Origin: Wenzhouxiangella limi
Lineage (GTDB): Bacteria > Pseudomonadota > Gammaproteobacteria > Xanthomonadales > Wenzhouxiangellaceae
Reading direction: 5' to 3'
DNA length: 64,000 nucleotides
Assembly (NCBI RefSeq): GCF_010499265.1
Contig: NZ_JAAGSC010000034.1
Span: forward strand, 1 to 64,000
Under the pieces are notes generated by a model that did no database searches, was not told the DNA's origin, and saw only the letters and a list, made by a program, of their open reading frames with translations. This document shows, in pieces, positions 47,449-56,770 of the stretch (positions are counted from its first letter, which is position 1; each line of letters opens with the position of its first letter). The translations under genes were made by a program, and so were the position numbers.

Positions 47449-48183
47449 ATGAAACCAATCAACCTCTCAGGGCTGGCGCTTGCCGGTGTCATCCTTGCAG
47501 CAAGCGCGGTGGCCGCTGACCCGGCTGCCATTGAAGAGCGCCTTTCGGCGCTGGTGCCGGACACCTCGGAAGTCGCCATTGCCGAAACACCGTTGCCGGG
47601 CATCATGGAGGTGCGCGTGGGCAGCGACATCATCTATATGAGCGACGATGGACGCTATCTGTTTCAGGGCCGGGTCATCGACCTGGAAACGCAGCAGGAC
47701 CTCACCGATGCCGCCATGGCGGATGTCCGTCGAGAGCAGATCGATGAGCTGGAGCGGTCCGAATTCGTCACCTTTGGCGAAGACGACGCTGAGTATGAGG
47801 TGCTGGTCTTCACCGATCCGGACTGCGGTTTCTGTCAGCGCCTGCACGAGAAAATGGACGAGTACCATGAAGCCGGCATTCGCATCCACTATCTGGCGTT
47901 TCCGCGCGCCGGTGAAGGTTCCCAGACTTATAACAAGATGGTTTCGGTGTGGTGCGCCGATGATCGCCAGGCGGCGATGGATGTGGCCAAGAGCGGCGGT
48001 ACGCCGCGGGCCGCCACCTGCCCCAACCCGGTACTGGAGCAGTACCAGCTGGGCCAGAGCCTGGGCGTGACGGGCACGCCGTCGATGATGACGTTCGACG
48101 GCGACATGATTCCCGGGTACGTGCCGCCGGATCAGCTACGCCAACGCCTGGAAACACTGGCAGCCGGCAACGGGAGTCCCTGA
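47449..48183 (+). CDS. dsbC: Periplasmic disulfide isomerase DsbC
   Basis: DsbC shuffles wrong disulfides in the periplasm and is kept reduced by DsbD. The 244-residue protein has a signal peptide (to about residue 22) and an N-terminal dimerisation domain (IEERLSALVPDTSEVAIAETPLPG as adjoining parts). A thioredoxin domain follows with FTDPDCGFCQRLH (CGFC at about 126-129) and the cis-Pro block GVTGTPSMM. The ATG at 47449 with GGAG about 9 bases upstream begins the signal peptide. The type II secretion operon later in the window exports folded, often disulfide-bonded proteins, so the two systems would act in sequence. Confidence 0.94.
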   Translation: MKPINLSGLALAGVILAASAVAADPAAIEERLSALVPDTSEVAIAETPLPGIMEVRVGSDIIYMSDDGRYLFQGRVIDLETQQDLTDAAMADVRREQIDELERSEFVTFGEDDAEYEVLVFTDPDCGFCQRLHEKMDEYHEAGIRIHYLAFPRAGEGSQTYNKMVSVWCADDRQAAMDVAKSGGTPRAATCPNPVLEQYQLGQSLGVTGTPSMMTFDGDMIPGYVPPDQLRQRLETLAAGNGSP

Positions 48184-48268
48184 ACCGAACCGCGCCGCCG
48201 GACGACCAGGCGGGACGACCCCGCAGGCGCGGCGCCGCACCCCAATATCCCATGTTGCGAAAAACGCC

Positions 48269-51200
48269 ATGATTTTTCTGCTCGGGCCGGATGCGCTGCC
48301 CGGTTTCCGGCGCCGGCAGCTGGCCGACAGCCTGAGTCAGACCCAAGGCTGCCGCATCGATGTCGCGGCCCGTGAGCTGTTCCTGCTCGATGTTGATCGC
48401 CTGTCCGCGGACGACGAGCAGCGCCTGGGTCGACTGCTTCACGCCAGGCCCTGGCGGCAGCCGGACGGTGCCGATCAGGCGTTGCTGGTCATGCCGCGGG
48501 CCGGCACTCGCACGCCCTGGGCCAGCAAAGCCGCCGACATCCTGCGTCGCTGCCAGCTGCCGCACCTGGCCGGCATCGAACGCGCCCAGCTGCTAAGTTT
48601 CGAAGGCATCGAGGTGCACGATCTGTCGGAGTCGGCCCGGCAGGCGCTCCACGATCGCATGACCCAGACGACCGTGGCTGCCGATGCCGACCTGTCCGGC
48701 TGGTTTGCACAGCCGGACCCGGCGCCGCTGGGTCGGGTCGAGCTCGGCCAGGATCCGGTTGCCGCACTGACCCGGGTCAATCAAGCGCTGGGTCTGGCGC
48801 TCAGCGTCGGGGAAATCGACTACCTGGTTTCGGCCTATCAGCGGCTGGCGCGCGATCCCACCGATGCGGAGTTGATGATGTTCGCCCAGGCCAACTCCGA
48901 GCACTGCCGGCACAAGATCTTCAACGCCAGTTGGACCGTCGACGGCCAGGCGCGCGAACCGAGCCTTTTCGGCCTGATCCGGCGAACCCATGCCCGCACC
49001 CCGCAGGGCACGCTGGTGGCCTACGACGACAACGCCGCCATCATGGAGGGGTTTGCCGGGCAGATGCTGCTGTCGCGCGCCGACGATCCGGTCTACCGGA
49101 CCGAGCCGCGCGCTATCCACATCCAGATCAAGGTCGAAACCCACAATCACCCCACCGCGATCTCGCCGGATCCGGGCGCCGCCACCGGCGCCGGCGGCGA
49201 GATTCGTGACGAGACCGCGACCGGTCGCGGCGGCCGCCCGGTCGCCGCGCTGACCGGGTTCTCGGTCTCGGATCTGCGTATTCCGAATGCGCTCCAGCCC
49301 TGGGAGACCGCGCCCGAGCCGCCGGATCGGCTGGCCAGCGCGCTGGAGATCATGCGCGATGGGCCGATCGGTGCGGCGCGCTTCAACAACGAGTTTGGCC
49401 GCCCGGCGCTGCTGGGCTATTTCCGCAGCTTCTCCGCAAGGGTGAACGAACACTGGTGGGGCTACCACAAGCCCATCATGCTGGCCGGCGGCAGCGGCAT
49501 GATCGCCGGCGGCCAGACCGAAAAACAGCCGCTGCGCGCGGGCGATCGCATCATCGTCCTGGGCGGGCCGGCCATGCTGATCGGCCTGGGCGGCGGGGCG
49601 GCGTCATCGATGAGCTCGGGCCAGTCGGATGCCGAGCTGGACTACGCGTCGGTGCAGCGCGGCAACCCGGAAATGCAGCGCCGTTGCCAGGAGGTCATCG
49701 ATCGCTGCTGGGCGCTGGGCAAGGACAACCCGATCCGCTCCATCCACGACGTCGGTGCCGGCGGGCTGTCCAACGCGCTGCCCGAATTGCTGCACGATGG
49801 CGGCGTTGGCGGCCAGCTGGATCTGCGCGCCATCCCCAGCGCCGATCCCGGCCTCTCGCCCATGGCGATCTGGTGCAACGAGGCCCAGGAGCGCTACGTG
49901 CTGGCCATCGCACCCGAAAACCGCGATCGATTCGCGCTGCTATGTGAGCGCGAGCGCTGTCCCTGGGCGGATCTCGGGCCGGCGACCGACCAGGGCCGCC
50001 TGCACCTGGCGGATCCACTGCTGGGCGCCCCGGCCGTGGACATGGACCTGGAGTTGCTGCTGGGGCGACCGCCGAGCATGCACCGTGACGCTGTCTCCGC
50101 AGGCATGGCGGTCGAAGACCGGGGGCTGGATGATGTCGATCTCGACCAGGCCTGCGATCGCGTGCTGGCGCTGCCAACGGTGGGCAGCAAGCAGTTCCTG
50201 ATTACCATCGGCGATCGCAGCGTGGGCGGCTTGAGCGTGCGCGACCAGATGGTCGGGCCGTGGCAGGTACCGGTGGCCGATCAGGCCATTGTCTTAAGCG
50301 ATTACGAAGGCCTGGCCGGCGCGGCGATGAGCCTCGGCGAACGCACGCCGCTGGCGATCTGGGATGCGGCCGCGGCGGCGCGCATGGCCGTCGGCGAGGC
50401 CATCACCAACCTCGGCTCGGCCCTGGTGCCCGGCCTCGAGCGGGTCAAGCTGTCGGCCAACTGGATGGCCGCGGCCGGCAGCGAGGGCCAGGATGCGGCG
50501 CTGCGCGAGGCGGTCGAGGCGGCCAGCGAATTCTGCTGCAGGCTGGGGCTGGCCATCCCGGTCGGCAAGGACTCGCTGTCGATGCAGACGGTCTGGCATG
50601 ACGGTGATCAAGAGCAGCGCATGCGCGCCCCGGTGTCGCTGATCGTCTCGGCGTTCGCGCCGGTCGAAGACGTGCGGCGCCATCTGACCCCGCAGCTGAT
50701 GCCGGTGGACTCGCGCCTGGTGCTGATCGACCTGGGCAAATCGCGGCTGGGCGGCTCGGCCCTCGCCCAGGTGCTGGACCGCCCGCTGGGCGCGCTGCCC
50801 GACATCGAGGATGCCGACTGCCTGGGCCGGGCGTTCGAGGCACTGCAGGGCCTGATCCGCGAGGGTTTGGCGCTGGCCTGCCACGATCGTTCCGACGGTG
50901 GACTGTTTGTCTGCGCGCTGGAAATGGCGCTGGCCGGCCGCGTCGGCGTCCGGCTCGAGCTGGCCGAGACCGACGGGCTGCCCGCCCTGTTCAACGAAGA
51001 GCTGGGCTGGCTGGTCCAGGTTCCAGAGCGGCGCTGGCCGGAGGTCGAACAGCGCCTGGCCGAGGCGGGCCTGGCGGCGCAGACGCGGGTGGTCGGTCAA
51101 ACCACCGACACGCGCTGCTTCGAAATCCAGCGGGCCGGCGAACCCTGTTTTTACCGACCGCTGACGGAACTGGCCCAGGCCTGGAGCCAGACCAGCTATC

Positions 51201-52099
51201 GCATGCAGCGCCTGCGCGACCATCCCGAGTGTGCTGACGAGGAATATGCCGCGCTGGCCGACCCGCACCGACCGGGGCTGGGCGCCGAGCTGTGTTTCGA
51301 TGCGGCCGCTGCCCCGTCGGTGGCCGGCGGCGCGAAGCCCAGAGTCGCCATCCTGCGGGAGCAGGGCGTCAACGGCCAGCGCGAAATGGCTCAGGCGTTC
51401 ATGGCGGCCGGGTTCGAGGCGGTGGATGTCCACATGAGTGATCTTGAAACCGGTCGCCAGACGCTTGCCGGCTTCCGGGGGCTGGTCGCCTGCGGCGGGT
51501 TCTCGTTCGGTGACGTGCTTGGCGCCGGGCAGGGCTGGGCCCGGTCGATTCTTTACAACCCGGCGCTGGCCGAGGCCTTCCAGTCGTTCTTTGCTGACCC
51601 GGGGCGTTTCGCCCTGGGCGTTTGCAACGGCTGCCAGATGCTCAGCGGCCTGCGCTCCATTATCCCGGGCGCGCAAGCCTGGCCGGACTTCGTCCACAAC
51701 CGCTCGCGCCAGTTCGAGGCGCGCCTGAGCCAGGTTCGGATCGAGCCCTCGCCGTCGCTGTTTTTTGCCGGCATGGAAGGCTCGCGTCTGCCGATCGTGA
51801 CCGCGCACGGCGAAGGTCGGGCCGATTTCGGCCACGGCGAGGCGCCGGCCGGCGTCGTGGCCCTGCGCTACGTCGACGGTCATGGGCAGATCGCGCAAAG
51901 CTATCCCGACAACCCCAACGGCTCGCCGGCCGGGATCACCGGCTTGAGCAACCAGGACGGCAGGGTAACCATCCTGATGCCGCACCCCGAGCGGCTGCTG
52001 CGGGCGGTCAATTTTTCCTGGGCGCCGGCCGAGTGGGGCGAGCGCTCGCCCTGGATGCGGATGTTTCACAATGCCCGCCAGTGGGTGGCAACGGCCTGA
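48269..52099 (+). CDS. purL: Phosphoribosylformylglycinamidine synthase PurL (single-chain)
   Basis: PurL converts FGAR, glutamine and ATP to FGAM in purine synthesis. This is the long 1276-residue form with all domains in one chain. An N-terminal domain is followed by the linker, two AIR-synthase-like halves (NSEHCRHKIF, VETHNHPTAISPDPGAATGAGG, HDVGAGGLSNALPELLHDGG, CHDRSDGGLFVCALEMA) and a C-terminal class I glutaminase with GVCNGCQMLSGL (nucleophile Cys) and MPHPERLLR (His/Glu). About 85 non-coding bases separate it from dsbC. The next gene starts 4 bases after its stop. Confidence 0.97.
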   Translation: MIFLLGPDALPGFRRRQLADSLSQTQGCRIDVAARELFLLDVDRLSADDEQRLGRLLHARPWRQPDGADQALLVMPRAGTRTPWASKAADILRRCQLPHLAGIERAQLLSFEGIEVHDLSESARQALHDRMTQTTVAADADLSGWFAQPDPAPLGRVELGQDPVAALTRVNQALGLALSVGEIDYLVSAYQRLARDPTDAELMMFAQANSEHCRHKIFNASWTVDGQAREPSLFGLIRRTHARTPQGTLVAYDDNAAIMEGFAGQMLLSRADDPVYRTEPRAIHIQIKVETHNHPTAISPDPGAATGAGGEIRDETATGRGGRPVAALTGFSVSDLRIPNALQPWETAPEPPDRLASALEIMRDGPIGAARFNNEFGRPALLGYFRSFSARVNEHWWGYHKPIMLAGGSGMIAGGQTEKQPLRAGDRIIVLGGPAMLIGLGGGAASSMSSGQSDAELDYASVQRGNPEMQRRCQEVIDRCWALGKDNPIRSIHDVGAGGLSNALPELLHDGGVGGQLDLRAIPSADPGLSPMAIWCNEAQERYVLAIAPENRDRFALLCERERCPWADLGPATDQGRLHLADPLLGAPAVDMDLELLLGRPPSMHRDAVSAGMAVEDRGLDDVDLDQACDRVLALPTVGSKQFLITIGDRSVGGLSVRDQMVGPWQVPVADQAIVLSDYEGLAGAAMSLGERTPLAIWDAAAAARMAVGEAITNLGSALVPGLERVKLSANWMAAAGSEGQDAALREAVEAASEFCCRLGLAIPVGKDSLSMQTVWHDGDQEQRMRAPVSLIVSAFAPVEDVRRHLTPQLMPVDSRLVLIDLGKSRLGGSALAQVLDRPLGALPDIEDADCLGRAFEALQGLIREGLALACHDRSDGGLFVCALEMALAGRVGVRLELAETDGLPALFNEELGWLVQVPERRWPEVEQRLAEAGLAAQTRVVGQTTDTRCFEIQRAGEPCFYRPLTELAQAWSQTSYRMQRLRDHPECADEEYAALADPHRPGLGAELCFDAAAAPSVAGGAKPRVAILREQGVNGQREMAQAFMAAGFEAVDVHMSDLETGRQTLAGFRGLVACGGFSFGDVLGAGQGWARSILYNPALAEAFQSFFADPGRFALGVCNGCQMLSGLRSIIPGAQAWPDFVHNRSRQFEARLSQVRIEPSPSLFFAGMEGSRLPIVTAHGEGRADFGHGEAPAGVVALRYVDGHGQIAQSYPDNPNGSPAGITGLSNQDGRVTILMPHPERLLRAVNFSWAPAEWGERSPWMRMFHNARQWVATA

Positions 52100-52103
52100 A
52101 GCC

Positions 52104-52724
52104 ATGACGGAGCCTACGGATCATACGGACAAGCCGGGCAAGAATCCGGTCAAGGAGATGTTCCTGCTGGCAGCGCTGTACCTGCCGCTTGGATTTTTCC
52201 TGTGGTTCTTCGCCGCCAGCCTGCTGATGTTTCCAACCGCGCGCCTGGCGGATTTGCTTTTGACCGGTTTTTTTGGCGACATTTTCGAGCGGGTTGTCCA
52301 GCTCGGCTTCCAGCTCGAAGTCCAGACCGCGGTCATCCTAGAGCGCGAGGTCGACGGCAGGATGGCCGCGGTAAATCTTTACGTCAATCCCATGATCTAT
52401 GCCTGGGGCATGGCGCTGCTGTTCGGCCTGATCATGGCTACGCCGCTGAGCGTCAAACGCCGGCTTTTCCAGATGACGATCGGGTTTGTCGTGGTCACCC
52501 TGGTCACTACCTGGGGCGTGTTCTGGGAAACCCTGACCGACCTGGCCTTCCGATCGAGCCCCGAAGCCGGCGCGGCCGCGGCTGGACTGGGGCTGGACAT
52601 GAACCTGATAGCGCTGTGTTATCAGCTTGGCTATCTGATGCTGCCGGCCGTCGTCCCGATCGCGACCTGGATTCTGATGAATCGTGCATTCATCGAAAAC
52701 GACATCCTGCAGCGCCCTTTGTGA
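52104..52724 (+). CDS. Probable exosortase-H-associated membrane protein
   Basis: This 206-residue protein has about five membrane segments: LLAALYLPLGFFLWFFAASLL, PMIYAWGMALLFGLIMA, RLFQMTIGFVVVTLVTTWGVFW, and LGYLMLPAVVPIATWIL, with a soluble loop carrying EVQTAVILEREVDG. The pattern LPxxFxLW near the start, VNPxxYxxG in the middle, and LCYQLGYLMLP with NRAFI at the end is what I recall for the exosortase H-associated membrane family, which usually accompanies the XrtH sorting enzyme. No exosortase is visible here. The match is from memory and needs a profile search; a generic membrane protein of unknown function is the fallback. It starts 4 bases after purL. Confidence 0.6.
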   Translation: MTEPTDHTDKPGKNPVKEMFLLAALYLPLGFFLWFFAASLLMFPTARLADLLLTGFFGDIFERVVQLGFQLEVQTAVILEREVDGRMAAVNLYVNPMIYAWGMALLFGLIMATPLSVKRRLFQMTIGFVVVTLVTTWGVFWETLTDLAFRSSPEAGAAAAGLGLDMNLIALCYQLGYLMLPAVVPIATWILMNRAFIENDILQRPL

Positions 52725-52790
52725 ACCGATCGCGGTTTACCATGGTCAGTTGAAGGGTCCAGTGGCTCCCAGGGAGATGATTCGCTCAAA

Positions 52791-54545
52791 ATGAACATGG
52801 CGGCAAGCGCAAGCCAGGACGACTCCGGTCTCCTGCCCAGCATCAGCGTGCATCTCGAGGATCGCGCCGCCGAGCTGTGCCGGCTGCTGGTCGAGCGCGA
52901 TCGGCTGCGCGAGGAAGATCTCAATCGCGCCCGCGCCTACCGCGAGCAGCACGGCGGCAACCTGCTGACGCTGCTGGTCCGCCTCGGGCTGGTCTCCGAG
53001 CGCGACCTGGCCCGGGCCCAGTCCGAGCTGCTCGATATTCCCATGATCAGCGACAAGGACTATCCCGAAGACGCGCCCGAGGTCGACGATATCTCGGTGC
53101 GCTACATGAAACAGCAGCACCTGGTGCCGATCCGCGCCACGGACGAAGGGATCGAGGTCGTGATGGCCGATCCGCAGGACGACTTCGCCCTCAAGGCGCT
53201 GAAAATGGCCACCGGTCGCGACGTGCTCGCCCGGGTCGGGATCGCCTCGGAAATCGACAACACCATCGAGCGCTACTTCGGCGGCGGCAAGTCGGCCATG
53301 GGCCAGATCGCCGAGGGCCTGGGCGGGGACGGCGAGGGCAGCGACGAGGAAGACGTCGAGCACCTGCGCGACCTGGCTTCCGAGGCGCCGGTGATCCGCC
53401 TGGTCAACCTGATCCTGCAGCGCGCGGTGGAATCGCGCGCCTCCGACATCCACATCGAGCCCTTCGAGAACCGCCTGAAAGTGCGCTACCGCATCGATGG
53501 CGTGCTGCAGGAAGTCGAAGCGCCGCCGGCCCGGTCGACCGCCGCGGTGATTTCGCGCGTCAAGATCATGGCCCGGCTCAACATCGCCGAGCGCCGCCTG
53601 CCGCAGGACGGTCGCATCATGCACCGCGTCGGCGGCAAGGAACTGGACCTGCGCGTCTCGACCGTCCCTACCGCCCACGGCGAGAGCGTGGTCATGCGTA
53701 TCCTCGACCGCGAGGCGGTGGTGCTGGATTTCACCAGCCTGGGGTTTGCCGACGACGCCCGCGACACCTTCATCAAGGCCCTGGAGATGCCGCACGGCAT
53801 CATCCTGGTCACCGGCCCCACCGGCTCGGGCAAGACCACCACGCTCTACACCGCATTGAGCCAGCTCAACCGGCCGGAGCGCAAGATCATCACGGTCGAG
53901 GATCCGATCGAATACCAGATCGAGGGCATCAACCAGATCCAGGCCAAGGCCTCGATCGGGCTGGATTTCGCCAGCGCGCTGCGCTCCATCGTGCGCCAGG
54001 ATCCCGACGTCATCATGATCGGGGAGATGCGCGACCTGGAAACCGCGCGCATTGCCATCCAGTCGGCCCTGACCGGCCACCTGGTACTCTCGACGCTGCA
54101 CACCAACGACGCCGCCGGCGGCGTGACCCGCATGCTGGACATGGGCGTGGAGGACTACCTGCTCACCTCCACGGTCAACGCCATCATGGCCCAGCGCCTG
54201 GTCCGGCGGCTCGATCCGGCCACGCGCGAGCCCTACCAGGCCCTGCCGGAGTTCGTCGAGGAACTGGGCCTGCGCGCGCTCACCGACGCCGATCCGGTCA
54301 CCCTGTATCGCCCCGGTACCTCCGAGCTCAGCCCCACCGGATATCGCGGCCGGACCGGGATCCACGAAATCCTGCGCATGAGCGACGAGATCCGGCGCAT
54401 GGTGATCAAGCACGCCACCGCCACCGACATCGAGCGCCAGGCCCGCGCCGAGGGCATGCGCAGCATGTACGAGGACGGCCTGCTCAAGGCGCTGGCCGGC
54501 GAGACCTCGGCCGAGGAAGTCCTGCGCGTGACCCAGGAGGCCTGA
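52791..54545 (+). CDS. gspE: Type II secretion ATPase GspE, lacking the zinc-binding cysteines
   Basis: GspE is the hexameric cytoplasmic ATPase that drives pseudopilus assembly in type II secretion. The 584-residue protein has the N-terminal N1/N2 domain (about residues 20-140, contacts GspL), then SRASDIHIEPFENRLKVRYRIDGVLQ in adjoining parts, Walker A GPTGSGKTT at about 342-350, the Asp box VEDPIEYQIEG, Walker B IMIGEMRDLETA and the His box TGHLVLSTLHTNDA. The C-terminal region reads LDPATREPYQ and PGTSELSPTGYRGRTGIHEIL, where most GspE proteins have two CxxC pairs binding zinc. All four cysteines are gone. AGGGAG lies 14 bases before the ATG; it is the first gene of the operon. Confidence 0.95.
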   Translation: MNMAASASQDDSGLLPSISVHLEDRAAELCRLLVERDRLREEDLNRARAYREQHGGNLLTLLVRLGLVSERDLARAQSELLDIPMISDKDYPEDAPEVDDISVRYMKQQHLVPIRATDEGIEVVMADPQDDFALKALKMATGRDVLARVGIASEIDNTIERYFGGGKSAMGQIAEGLGGDGEGSDEEDVEHLRDLASEAPVIRLVNLILQRAVESRASDIHIEPFENRLKVRYRIDGVLQEVEAPPARSTAAVISRVKIMARLNIAERRLPQDGRIMHRVGGKELDLRVSTVPTAHGESVVMRILDREAVVLDFTSLGFADDARDTFIKALEMPHGIILVTGPTGSGKTTTLYTALSQLNRPERKIITVEDPIEYQIEGINQIQAKASIGLDFASALRSIVRQDPDVIMIGEMRDLETARIAIQSALTGHLVLSTLHTNDAAGGVTRMLDMGVEDYLLTSTVNAIMAQRLVRRLDPATREPYQALPEFVEELGLRALTDADPVTLYRPGTSELSPTGYRGRTGIHEILRMSDEIRRMVIKHATATDIERQARAEGMRSMYEDGLLKALAGETSAEEVLRVTQEA

Positions 54546-54556
54546 GCGCGATCGCC

Positions 54557-55768
54557 ATGGCGCTGTTCGAGTACAAGGCGGTCACCCCGGCCGGAGAGAC
54601 CCTGACCGGCGAGATGGAGGCCCCCAGTCAGGACCTGGTCATCGCCCGGCTGCAGGAGATGGGCAATATCCCGGTCTCGGCCAGAGAAGTCGGCAGCGGC
54701 CTGCGCCTGGGCAGCCTGCTGCGCGGTCGCCGCGGTTTAAAGCAGCGCGAGGTCGGCGATCTGACCCAGCAGCTGGCCACCCTGCTCGGCGCCGGCCTGC
54801 CGCTGGACCGCTCGCTGGGCATTCTGGCCGAGCTGGCCGACAGCGAGCGCGTGCGCGAGCTGGTCGAGCAGGTCCGCAACCACGTACGCGAGGGCGGCTC
54901 GCTGTCGGAGGGTCTGGAGCAGCGCCACGGCGTGTTTTCGCGCTTCTACGTCAACATGGTCCGGGCCGGCGAGATCGGCGGCTCGCTGGACCAGACGCTC
55001 GCGCGCATGGCCGAGTACATGGAGCGCGCCAAGGAGCTCAAGGACGGCGTGGTCTCGGCGCTGATCTACCCGGCCCTGCTGGTGGTGCTGGCGGTGGCCT
55101 CGCTGATCTTGCTCATGGTCTACGTGATCCCGCAGTTCACGCCCATGTTCGAGGACTTCGGCGGCGAGCTGCCCCTGCTGACCCAGATTGTGGTCGGGGT
55201 GGGCGATGTGCTGCAGAACTACTGGTGGGCGCTGATCGCGTCCGCGCTGGTGCTGGTGCTCTGGTTTCGCGGCCAGATGCGCCGGCCGGCCTCGCGGCGA
55301 GCCTGGGACGGGCGGTTTTTGCGCACCCGCTGGCTCGGAGACGTGATCGCCAAGATCGAAACCGCCCGCCTGACCCGAACCACGGGGACGCTGCTGGTCA
55401 ACGGTGTACCGCTGTTGTCGGCACTTTCGATCGCGAAAAATGTCATGACTAACACGGTGCTGGCCGAGGACGTGGCCGAGGCGGCCAAGGCGGTCAAGAC
55501 CGGCTCGCCGCTGGCCCGGGCGCTGGTCAAGAGCGATCATTTTCCGCGCCTGGCGCTGCAGATGGTCAACGTGGGCGAAGAGACCGGCAAGCTCGACGAG
55601 ATGCTGCTGAAAGTCGCCGACACCTACGACCGCGAGGTCAAGACCACGATCGATCGGCTGATGGCCCTGCTGGTGCCGGCGCTGACCCTGGGCCTGGCGA
55701 TGCTGATCGGCGTGATCGTGATGTCGGTGCTGATGGCCATACTGAGTATCAACGAACTGATTGCCTAA
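54557..55768 (+). CDS. gspF: Type II secretion inner membrane platform protein GspF
   Basis: GspF is the polytopic platform on which pseudopilins are assembled. The 403-residue protein has the usual two repeated cytoplasmic four-helix domains (first around QQLATLLGAGLPLDRSLGIL, second around RLTRTTGTLLVNGVPLLSAL) and three membrane helices (LVVLALVASLILLMVYVI-like at about 170-190, WALIASALVLVLWF, and LGLAMLIGVIVMSVLMAI). The ATG at 54557, 11 bases after the gspE stop, fits the family start MALFEYKAV. Confidence 0.95.
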   Translation: MALFEYKAVTPAGETLTGEMEAPSQDLVIARLQEMGNIPVSAREVGSGLRLGSLLRGRRGLKQREVGDLTQQLATLLGAGLPLDRSLGILAELADSERVRELVEQVRNHVREGGSLSEGLEQRHGVFSRFYVNMVRAGEIGGSLDQTLARMAEYMERAKELKDGVVSALIYPALLVVLAVASLILLMVYVIPQFTPMFEDFGGELPLLTQIVVGVGDVLQNYWWALIASALVLVLWFRGQMRRPASRRAWDGRFLRTRWLGDVIAKIETARLTRTTGTLLVNGVPLLSALSIAKNVMTNTVLAEDVAEAAKAVKTGSPLARALVKSDHFPRLALQMVNVGEETGKLDEMLLKVADTYDREVKTTIDRLMALLVPALTLGLAMLIGVIVMSVLMAILSINELIA

Positions 55769-55808
55769 AAAGCCCGTGGGCTCAAGGCGCCAACCCGAGG
55801 TAAGACGA

Positions 55809-56219
55809 ATGATGAAAGCAAAGACATCCCAGGGTTTCTCCCTGATCGAGCTGCTGGTGGTCCTGGTGATCCTGGGCCTGATTGCCGGCCTGGTGGTACC
55901 CAACGTGATGCAGCGCGGCGAAGACGCCAAGGTGCGCGCGGCCGACGCCGAGATCCAGCGCATCTCCATGGCCGTCGACGAGTTCTACCTGGATACCGGC
56001 CGCGCCCCGCGCGAACTCCGCGAACTGGTCGAGCGGCCGGCCAACGTCAACAACTGGAACGGGCCGTACATCAACGCCTCGAACCTGAACGACCCCTGGG
56101 ACAACCCCTACAACTACCGCTATCCCGGCGAACACCGGTCCTTCGATATTTTCAGCCACGGCGCCGACGGCGCCCCCGGCGGCGAAGGCCCCAACGCCCG
56201 CATCGCCAACTGGGATTGA
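55809..56219 (+). CDS. gspG: Major pseudopilin GspG
   Basis: GspG is the main subunit of the periplasmic pseudopilus. The 136-residue precursor has a short basic leader and the prepilin peptidase site at QG|FSLIELLVVLVILGLIAGLV, with the Glu at +5. A helical spine and the C-terminal globular part follow (VNNWNGPYINASNLNDPWDNPY, the calcium-binding loop region). The ATG at 55809 has GAGGTAAG just upstream; a second ATG follows it at once. The pseudopilus needs a GspO/PilD peptidase, which is not in this window. Confidence 0.95.
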   Translation: MMKAKTSQGFSLIELLVVLVILGLIAGLVVPNVMQRGEDAKVRAADAEIQRISMAVDEFYLDTGRAPRELRELVERPANVNNWNGPYINASNLNDPWDNPYNYRYPGEHRSFDIFSHGADGAPGGEGPNARIANWD

Positions 56220-56770
56220 GTCGCGGTGACGGCATCGCGGTGACGGCTTTGGCGCAAAGGCATGCAGGTCCCGGACGCGCGCTTTGGCGGTCCGGGGCGC
56301 CGCGGCGGCTGCGCGGTCACGGTGGTTTTACCCTGATCGAGCTGATGGTGGTCATGATGCTGGTCATGCTGCTGTTTGCCGTCGTCGGGGTGTCGGTTAG
56401 TCGCTCGGTCGAAGGCGCGGAGCTGCGCAGCGTGGAGCGTGAAATCGTCGCCGGCCTGCGCCACACCCGCGGCCAGGCCATCATCCAGCGCGCCCAGCAG
56501 GTCTTTACCGTCGACAGCGAGCGTCGCACCTGGCAGTCGGCCGGCCGCGACCCGGTCGAGTTGCCCGAGGGACTGGAGATCACTATGAACACCGCCCGCT
56601 CCGAGCTGACCGGGGAGGGTATCGGCAACATCCGCTTCTACCCTGATGGTGCCTCGACCGGCGGCAGTATCGTGCTCCAGGCCCAGGAGCGCGAATGGCA
56701 TATCGCCGTGGCCTGGCTGACCGGAGAAATCAGCCGCGACCGCGAGCGGGAAGAGGAGCGCAACTGGTGA
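56216..56770 (+). CDS. gspH: Minor pseudopilin GspH
   Basis: GspH is a minor pseudopilin. The prepilin motif HG|GFTLIELMVVMMLVMLLFAVVGV is clear, followed by a beta-rich globular domain. The start is uncertain. A TTG at 56216 overlaps the gspG stop (TTGA) and gives 184 residues with an unusually long leader of about 36 residues; a GTG at 56240 would shorten it by 8. Leaders of type IV-like prepilins are usually under 20 residues. The leader is rich in Arg, Gly and Ala. Order and motif support GspH. Confidence 0.85.
   Translation: MSRGDGIAVTALAQRHAGPGRALWRSGAPRRLRGHGGFTLIELMVVMMLVMLLFAVVGVSVSRSVEGAELRSVEREIVAGLRHTRGQAIIQRAQQVFTVDSERRTWQSAGRDPVELPEGLEITMNTARSELTGEGIGNIRFYPDGASTGGSIVLQAQEREWHIAVAWLTGEISRDREREEERNW

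Noticed and set aside
50294-52105. 603-codon open frame opposite purL
   Set aside because: It is antisense to a conserved purL glutaminase domain and has the composition of a shadow frame.
52877-54556. A reading frame open for about 560 codons inside gspE that runs on into gspF
   Set aside because: It is rich in Arg, Pro, Ala and Gly with no domain, and lies over a fully conserved gspE. Long open shadow frames are expected in GC-rich genes. GspF begins at 54557.
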